Below are positions 57,516-64,000 of a stretch of DNA of 64,000 bases, piece by piece. The notes under the pieces are model-generated. The model searched no databases. It was given only the letters and a program-made list of their open reading frames with translations, and was not told the DNA's origin. Each line of letters opens with the position of its first letter. The first letter of the stretch is position 1. This DNA comes from Przewalskia tangutica (lineage: Eukaryota; Streptophyta; Magnoliopsida; Solanales; Solanaceae), in assembly GCA_029844215.1 (NCBI GenBank), contig CM056728.1, positions 62,597,789 to 62,661,788 of the forward strand, written 5' to 3'. Both the position numbers and the translations under genes were made by a program.

Positions 57516-57528
57516 CTAAAAATAAAAG
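57516..57528 (+). promoter_or_regulatory. Possible TATA-like element of G LTR
   Basis: CTAAAAATAAAAG about 515 bp into the LTR, the same distance as the clear TATA boxes of the other LTR type. It is weaker in sequence. Confidence 0.4.
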
Positions 57529-58914
57529 CTCTCCCTTCTCTCTAGAAAATCAAGTGGAAATCAAAGCTTGAGAAAAATCTGAAATGTGTGGCAAGAAAGA
57601 AACTTGTTTGCAACCTTGTAGGAGTTATTGTGGTGGTGTTTTTGGAAAGGAGGCTAGCAAATTTTTTGGAATAATTTGGCTAAAGCTCTAAGGTAACAAT
57701 TCTTCTCTTGTAGCTAGTTTTTGGTGTTGCATGTGAAGAAGAAAGAACTTGTAGTGGAAAATATTGCTCCTAGATACATTGCATGCAAGAAATATGGTTT
57801 GGATATGAAAGGATTGGATAAGAATGATATGTAAGCATGTTGTAGCCTAAATACTACCTTAAACTTGTTAAGTTAGTTGTTATACATTGTGGGGCAGAAT
57901 TTTACACATCCAAGATTAGGTGTGTAACCCCCTTTGAAATGTTTGGATTGTTGGGCCTTAAATGTGGCGTTTGGATGATGAATTCGGCCTTGAAAAAAGT
58001 GGCAAAGTATGTAGAAACAAAGGAAATGATGCCCAATTTTCCATAGAATTTAGTGACTTTGCACTTGGAATATTCTACGTTGAAACTAGAGGTTAATAAA
58101 CGTATTATGGTCATTATAGGTTGACGTATTACGTGCGGTATTTTGGACTTAGCAAGTGGAGTGACCCGAAGAGGTATGTGGAGCTTTCCTATCTCTTGAG
58201 CATGAATAGTTGCATCTATGTAGTACGGTAGACGTACAAGGCTTTGATATTCCTTACTTGTCTTATGATGTCTTAAGTTTCAAAGTCAAGGGACTTGAAG
58301 TGTTTTAAGTATGTGGTACTTGTTTCGTTTAAAAGTATAAGTCCCTTGGATATAGGGAGATGTGTTTGACTAGTGTATAATGGTAATATAACAACTTTAT
58401 GGGAAGTTGGTTGTATTGGCTTTATGAAAGGTTAACAAAGAAAGGTTTACTCCAAGTAAAATAAGTACGGATGAATGATTTGAATTTGTGGAAGGCAAAT
58501 TGTTTTTAAGGCATTAATTGCCTAAGGTTTTAAAAGAAATGAAGTCACTTGATTTTAGAAGCCTATTGTATTTTTAAAGGTAAACGTGACTTGTTTTGAA
58601 AAGTTGTCGTGACTTGATACTACGGTTATTAGTATCTTGGGAGTTTTATATAAAAAGGGGTCATTTTTCTTAAAAGGTTTAAGGTATGTGGTACTTGGGT
58701 TAAATTCCCGGTGTTTTTCTTAAATGATATGTTGGTGCCTTAAGTAAACTAAAATGAGAGGATATACTAATAATGTTAATAAGAAGTTAGGGGATATTCT
58801 TAACTTGCTTACGTTATGATAAGCCGGTAGCGCTTATGTTATGTATGATAGCCGGTTGTGCTGAGTTATGTATTATTATTATTATTATTACTGCTTATGC
58901 CATGGATTTGCTAC

Positions 58915-59115
58915 CCATGATGCGAGTGCGGCGCTTGTACTCATGCGGGCCCACCGGGTCCATGTGGGTGAAATAGTCCCATGCGGGTGAAATAGTCTCA
59001 TGCGAGGCGGATGACCTCATGCGGGTGAAATAGTCCCATGCGGGTGAAATAGTCCCATGCGAGGCGGATGACCTCATGCGGGTCCACAGGACCTATGCGG
59101 GTGAAATAGTCCTAG
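58915..59115 (+). repeat. GC-rich module array in G LTR
   Basis: Repeats of ATGCGGGTGAAATAGTCCC and ATGCGAGGCGGATGACCTC, the reverse-strand equivalent of the arrays in K and B. Confidence 0.85.
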
Positions 59116-59749
59116 GAGTAGGATTGCTTAATGATACTACGGGCGAGAGACCCTGTTTTGATCATGAGCCTCCTATTTTCATGCAGTAAAGTTTATACTT
59201 GTTACTCTCATTGTTAGTAAGGCACAGTGTACTGTATTTTGACTTTCCTCCATGACTCCAGTTTATTTTAAACTTATGATATTATTACAGTATTTTCCAG
59301 TTTTACATACTTGGTACATATTGTGTACTGACCCCCTTCCTCGGGGGCTGCGTTCATGCCGCAGGTAAGGGTAAGCAGGTGGTGGATCCTCATTCTTAGG
59401 ATCTTTGCTCAGGTGTCAGAAGCTCCATTTTTCCGGAGGCTCGACTTTTGGTACGGTTCTCCCTGGTGTCGTATATGTTTTGTACATTCAGGGGTATGAC
59501 GGGGCCCTGTCCCGTCATAGTGATTACTCAATCTTAGAGGCCTGTAGTCCTGTTATAAATTGTGTTGTTAAGGATGTAACTGTTCAGTGTTTGTTATACT
59601 TAGAGGTAGCCATTTTGGGTTAGCCTGCTTATATTCTATATGGGTTCTTGTTGTGAGTTTATTTTCCGCTGGTTTTCTCTGATGTTGTATCACAAGGGTG
59701 CCCGGGGTAAGGCACCAGTCACGGGTCCATGGTCGGATCGTGACAAAAG

Positions 59750-59761
59750 TGGTATCAGAGC
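59750..59761 (+). other. Primer-binding site of G
   Basis: TGGTATCAGAGC, 4 bp after the LTR. Confidence 0.95.
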
Positions 59762-59807
59762 AGTTAATCCTCGGAAAGGGTCTACAGGCCGTATCTAGTA
59801 GAGTCTT

Positions 59808-59841
59808 GATTATCGGTGTGTTGTGCACCACATCTATAATC
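59808..59841 (+). promoter_or_regulatory. Leader stem-loop of G with GTGCAC loop
   Basis: Inner arms GGTGTG/CACATC with a G-U pair, loop TTGTGCAC, 46 nt after the PBS. Confidence 0.75.
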
Positions 59842-59950
59842 AGGAGGCTACAGGATATTTAGGATTGGTTTCCATTATTTCACTCTAAGATCGTGCAATA
59901 GAGTTGTGTTATAGGTTGAACTCCCTCTGACATATTTTCCTGTATCAGTT

Positions 59951-61215
59951 ATGCCTCCACGCAAGGCAACCGCGGCCCGAGGGCGGGCAAGGCAGCTGAG
60001 GGAACTACTAGTAGGACACCGAGGGTTACCAGGGCACAGGCCCAGTCTTTACCTGAGATGATGTTTCGGGCGGCGAGTTCCACAACGTCGTCAACCCCAG
60101 CAGAGTTCGGAGCAGCAGCAGCGGCTATCGAGACTACGGTACCTGAGCCTCGATTACGGCGAGCGGAGAGATGGGCTACGGGAGATGGCCCGATTAGCCG
60201 AGATCGTGGCTAGGTGGAGGAGATGGCGGGAGGCGCGGTTCGGTTGTACGTAGTCCACCACAGAGCCGATAACGAGATGCGGACTTTTGAGTTGCAGCCC
60301 ACCAGAGTTCTATGGGTCGAGGCCTGAGGATGATCCTCAGGAGTTTATCCGACGATTCTGACGGATCGTAGAGTGATCAGGGCTTCGGAGACAGAGTCGG
60401 TATTATTGGGTTCACATCGGCTGCGGGATATTGTCGTTGACTGGTATGATTCATGGGAACTATCCCGGGGGGAGCATGCGCTTCCAGCTGTTTGGGACGA
60501 GTTCTCAGAGGCGTTCCTTAGCCATTTCTTGCCTCCGCAAATGAGGAGAGCTTGGGCCGATAGATTTTTGACACTGAGATAGAATGGGCGGACGGTTCGG
60601 GAGTACAACGTAGAGTTTGACTCGTTGGCTCGGTATGTACCCGTTTTGGTAGCAGACATGGAGGACAGGGTGCACCGCTATGTCACAGGGCTCGATGATT
60701 ACTTGGCCGAGAGTTGCACGGGAGTAGCTCTTGACCGAATGGACATTGCGCGCACGCGAGCATATGCACTGCGAGGAACGCATGGGCCGACGGATTGATA
60801 GGTATCAGCAGAAGAGGGCCAAGACAGCAGGGTCCTCTGGTAGTTTTCGAGGTAGACAACCTCAGCAGCAGACCGGATTTGCACCTCATCCGGTTCAGAG
60901 CGCTCCTCCACCATCTTCCGGACGTACAGGGAATTCAGGCGGGGCGGGTTCGAGGCCGGTTCTCGGAGGACGAGTTCCAGTCAGATGAGGCCACCTATAC
61001 CTCGGTGTGGTCGATGTGGCGATTACCATTATGGGGGGTGTCGTGTTACTCCAGGAGCTTGTTACTCTTGTGGCAAGAAGGGCCATTTGAGGAGAGATTG
61101 TCCGACTAGAGGCGGCGGGAATGTTATGGCTCAGCCGACAGGGTCAGTGGCTGGATCTTCATCTTCGGTGGCGATGCGCGCCCGAGGCGAGGTGTTCACG
61201 GACCAGCGAGCCGCT
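59951..61215 (+). pseudogene. Gag of element G, frameshifted
   Basis: ATG at 59951 opens MPPRKATAARGRARQLRE and is soon out of frame. Pieces: a good stretch at 60373-60582 (TESVLLGSHRLRDIVVDWYD, FLSHFLPPQMRRAWADRF) that ends in an in-frame TAG where the family has a Gln/Arg codon, then REYNVEFDSLA and MEDRVHRYVTG. The 60985-61335 frame has CGRCGDYHYGGC and an intact knuckle, CYSCGKKGHLRRDC, followed by the arginine-rich linker to protease. Frame breaks near 60340, 60740 and 60960 coincide with missing CAG/CTG. Confidence 0.9.
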
Positions 61216-61790
61216 GGCAGGGGTCGTGGTAGGGTCCGATTCCAGATCCTCGAACCGCATCTATGCTATGTCCACCGCCGGACCGTGAGGCGTCACCGAT
61301 GTCGTTCTGGTACATTATTGGTTTCATCTTTGTGATGTATATGCTTTGATAGATCCAGGTTCTACCTTGTCCTATATATCTCCTCATATTGCTGGTAGAA
61401 TAGGGATAGAGCCCGAGTCCATAAAACCTTTTGAGGTGGCTACGCCAGTATGTGATTCGGTGGTAGCTGAACGGGTATATATGGCTTGCCCAGTGACTAT
61501 AGACAGTCGTCAGACTCTAGACGACTTGATAGAGTTGGATATGATGGACTTTGATGTAATTATGGGTATGGATTGGCTAGCGTCTTGCTATGCCAATGTG
61601 GGTATGAGAGAGATGCAGTTCGGTTTCTGGTGAGCCGGTTATCGAGTGGAAGGGTAATACTGCGTCGCCGAGGGGTAAGTTTATTTCTTACCTCAAGGCT
61701 AGGAAGATGGTGTGGAAGGGGTATATCTACCACATGGTTCGGGTATTCGAATCGAGGTCGAGATACGGACCTTGATCGATTTGATCGTTA
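61216..61790 (+). pseudogene. Protease of element G
   Basis: The frame 61346-61633 reads IDPGSTLSYISPHIAGR, the active-site loop in this family's DPGST form, then RQTLDDLIELDMMDFDVIMG and MDWLASCYANVG, the second block. It is broken at 61605 by loss of a few bases; the continuation (SYLKARKMV-type) is in another frame up to about 61750. Confidence 0.88.
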
Positions 61791-62839
61791 AAGAGTTTCC
61801 AGACGTATTCCCAGACGAGCTTCCGGGTATCCCTCCTGAGAGGGAGATTGAGTTTTGCATTGATATGGCGCCAGACACTCGACCGATATCTATTCCACCA
61901 TACAGGATGGCACCTGCCGAGTTGAGGGAATTGAAGGACCAGCTGAAAGACTTGCTGGAAAAAGGCTTTATCAGGCCAAGTGTTTCTCCCTGGGGAGCGC
62001 CGGTGTTATTTGTAAAGAAGAAGGATGGGAAGCTGTGTATGTGTGTTGATTACAGGCAGTTGAATAAGGTAACTATCAAGAACAGATATCCCCTCCCCAG
62101 GATTGATGATTTGTTTGACCAATTACAGGGTGCGAGATGTTTCTCCAAGATAGACCTGCGATCTGGTTATCATCAGGTGCGAGTTAGAGAGGCAGATATC
62201 CCAAAGACTGCATTCAGGACCCGGTATGGGCACTATGAGTTCAGGGTGATGTCTTTCGGGTTGACCAACGCCCCCGCAGTATTCATGGATTTGATGAACC
62301 GGGTGTTCAAGTCATTCTTGGATATGTTCGTTATCGTATTCATTGATGATATCCTGGTTTATTCGCGCACCGAGCAGGAGCATGCGGATCACTTGAGGGC
62401 GGTATTGGGAGTCCTCCGGGACTGACAGTTGTATGCCAAGTTCTCGAAATGCAAGTTTTGGTTGGCCTCAGTGGCTTTCTTAGGGCATGTTATTGGGGCC
62501 GATGGTATTCGGGTTGATACAACAAAGATTGAGGCAGTTAATACTTGGCCCAGACCAACTACACCGACGGAGGTGCGCATCTTTTTGGGCCTTGCGGGTT
62601 ATTATCGGAGATTTATGGAGAAGTTTGCTTCCATCTCAGCACCTTTGACTAGGCTGACTCAGAAAGCAGCTATGTTCCGGTGGACGGATGCTTGTGAGGA
62701 GAGTTTCCAGTTACGGAAGGAGAAATTGACGACCGCCCCAGTCCTTACTCTTCTAGAGGGTTTAGACGGATATGTGGTTTATTGTGATGCGTCGGATGTC
62801 GGGCTTGGGTGCGTCGATGCAAAGACGACAAAGTTATAG
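61712..62839 (+). pseudogene. Reverse transcriptase of element G, one in-frame stop
   Basis: The best preserved RT here. The first frame (61712-62425) runs from EFPDVFPDELPGIPPERE through DYRQLNKVTIKNRYPLPR, DLRSGYHQVRVREAD, SFGLTNAPAVFMDLMNR and the intact FIDD box to VLGVLRD. A TGA at 62423-62425 replaces an Arg codon (CGG in B). The same frame continues (62429-62839) with FLGHVIGADGIRVDTTKIEA and ITAP-type thumb sequence to the first RNase H motif VVYCDASDVGLG, then breaks. Apart from the stop, the catalytic part appears complete. Confidence 0.93.
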
Positions 62840-63330
62840 CTACGATCTCGGCCATTTCGAAACATGAGAAGAACTATCCCACACATGACTTAGAGTTGGC
62901 GTGATGATTCATGCCTTGAAGATCTGGAGACATTATTTGTATGGAGTTCATGTGGATATTTACACAGACCACAAAAGCCTCCAGTATATCTTCAGCCAGA
63001 GGGAGCTGAACTTACGGCAGAGACGGTGGTTGGAGCTACTTAAGGATTATGATGTTGACATTCTATACCACCCAAGGAAGGCCAATGTAGTTGCAGATGC
63101 CCTTAGTCGCAGATCGATGGGTAGTCTGTCAGGGGTGCAGCCAGAGAAGAAGGACATGGTCCGCGAGTTACATCGGCTAGCAAGCCTTGGGGTTCGTTTG
63201 GTTGATTCTGATAGTAATGGAGCTCGGGTTCGAGAGGTTGCCGAGCTTTCCATCATCGAGGAGGTGAAGAGGCGACAGTATGAGGATCCGATTATGGTAC
63301 GGTATCGAGATGCAGCTCTCCAGGAGGAGA
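62750..63330 (+). pseudogene. RNase H of element G
   Basis: The first motif YCDASDVGLGCV is at the end of the RT frame. After a garbled stretch (62810-62900) the frame 62901-63539 carries IHALKIWRHYLYGVHVDIYT, DHKSLQYIFSQRELNLRQRR and PRKANVVADALSRRS. The Glu motif HDLELA is present at about 62885 in another frame. A spacer with HRLASLGVRLVDSDSNGARV precedes integrase. Confidence 0.88.
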
Positions 63331-64000
63331 AGAGTCTTTTTGAGGTAGCACCTGATGGGGTGCTAAGATTTGAGGGTCGGTTGTGTGTTCCGATGTGGAC
63401 AGACTTCGTGCCAGATTCTTGGGAGGCACACGGCTCGTTATTCTATTCATCCGGTCGACTAAGATGTACCATGACCTCGGATGTGTGTATTGGTGGGATG
63501 GCACGAAGAGGGCGTGGCGGGTTTTGCCTGATGTCCTAATTGTCGCAGTTAAGGTTGGCACGAAGCCGGGCTATGCGAGGCTATTGATATTCCGATGTGG
63601 AAGTGGGAGGTGATCAATATGGACTTTATTACAGGGTTACCTACCACTCAGAGGAAGCATGATTCCATCTGGGTTATTGTCGACAGTCGTGAAATCAGCC
63701 CATTTTCTTCGATCATGGCGACTTTTTCGGCCGAGGATTATGCTAGATCGTATATCGAGTGATTGTGAGATCGCACGGAGTTCCTATATCGATTATTTGC
63801 ATGCAGAGGAGCCCAGTTCATGGCTAACTTCTGGAGGTCTTTCCAGAAGGGATTAGGGACACAGGTGAGTCTCAGTACTGCGTTTCATCCTCAGACCGAG
63901 TGCACTATCCAGACACTTGAGGATATGCTGCGGGCTTGTGTTATTGATTTCAGGGGTAGCTGGGAGGATCATTTACCTCTGGTGGAGTTTGATTATAACA
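63330..64000 (+). pseudogene. Integrase of element G, truncated by window edge
   Basis: Broken pieces: STKMYHDLGCVYWWDG (zinc-finger region; the CPNCQ part is garbled), INMDFITGLPTTQRKHDSIW at about 63617, a damaged SDRGAQF region at 63800-63825, FQKGLGTQVSLSTAFHPQT at 63840-63895, then a version of the catalytic Glu region that has lost bases (GQAER absent before TIQTLEDMLRACV), and LPLVEFDYN at the edge. No frame is open for long. It continues outside the window. Confidence 0.88.

Larger units (their letters stand above)
57003..59745 (+). repeat. 5' LTR of element G
   Basis: TGTTATACCTCGTAG to GGATCGTGACA, about 2.7 kb. Palindrome at 57470-57492, A-rich TATA-like site next to it, an AAG|GTAAC donor-like site near 57691/57692, GC-rich modules at 58915-59115 and an (ATT)n run at 58869-58889. 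Confidence 0.93.
57003..64000 (+). mobile_element. Element G: pol-bearing chromovirus, right end outside window
   Basis: 5' LTR 57003-59745, PBS, leader, gag, PR, RT, RNase H and part of INT up to the window edge. Same LTR family as B and C, opposite orientation. The left flank GAGAT (56998-57002) should reappear as its TSD after the 3' LTR. Confidence 0.93.

Overview
This window is plant nuclear DNA made almost entirely of nested Ty3/gypsy LTR retrotransposons. Three features support this: primer-binding sites complementary to initiator Met-tRNA (TGGTATCAGAGC), gag-PR-RT-RNaseH-INT polyproteins ending in a Tekay/Del-type chromodomain, and long LTRs beginning TGTTAYACC. The style suggests a eudicot, perhaps an asterid such as a Solanaceae, but the sequence does not prove this. 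I found no host gene, rRNA, functional tRNA gene or CRISPR array. Dense mutually inserted chromoviruses point to gene-poor, probably pericentromeric heterochromatin (inference).

Layout. K (minus, 1-4398) is the 5' part of an element with a wrecked gag. H (plus, 4399-9627) is a gag tail, an integrase fragment and a 3' LTR. J (minus, 9628-9876) is a scrap of a gag-only element. E (plus, from 9877) is a gag-only element whose 5' LTR is split by B; E resumes at about 50497 and its 3' LTR is cut at 57003 by G. B (minus, 10257 to about 50496) is an autonomous-type element that hosts three younger insertions: A (plus, 11449-20680, TSD CTTAA) in its 3' LTR, D (minus, 26605-36748, TSD CATCC) in its gag, and C (minus, 38734-48928, TSD TTTAA) in its 5' LTR. 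G (plus, from 57003) is an autonomous-type element running off the right edge inside its integrase.

There are two kinds of element. B, C, D and G carry gag plus a full but mutated pol and LTRs of about 2.5-2.8 kb. A and E have LTRs of about 3.5 kb and code only for gag; H is similar but keeps a piece of integrase. All share the same PBS, leader and PPT-adjacent signals, which fits non-autonomous elements mobilised in trans by pol-bearing relatives. Each coding region is broken by frameshifts, stops or lost catalytic residues; the longest surviving frame is the 679-codon RNaseH-INT-chromodomain reading frame of B.

The most interesting signals are regulatory RNA-like structures. A 34-nt stem-loop with a palindromic loop (GTGCAC, or GCGCGC in K) lies 46 nt after the PBS in six copies, with base-pair-preserving changes, and resembles a retroviral kissing-loop dimerisation site. 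A perfect hairpin lies directly before the polypurine tract in six copies. LTRs also hold tandem arrays and a shared GC-rich module. Many small indels between copies sit at CTG, CAG or CCTGG, so some frameshifts could be consensus errors at methylated CHG sites.
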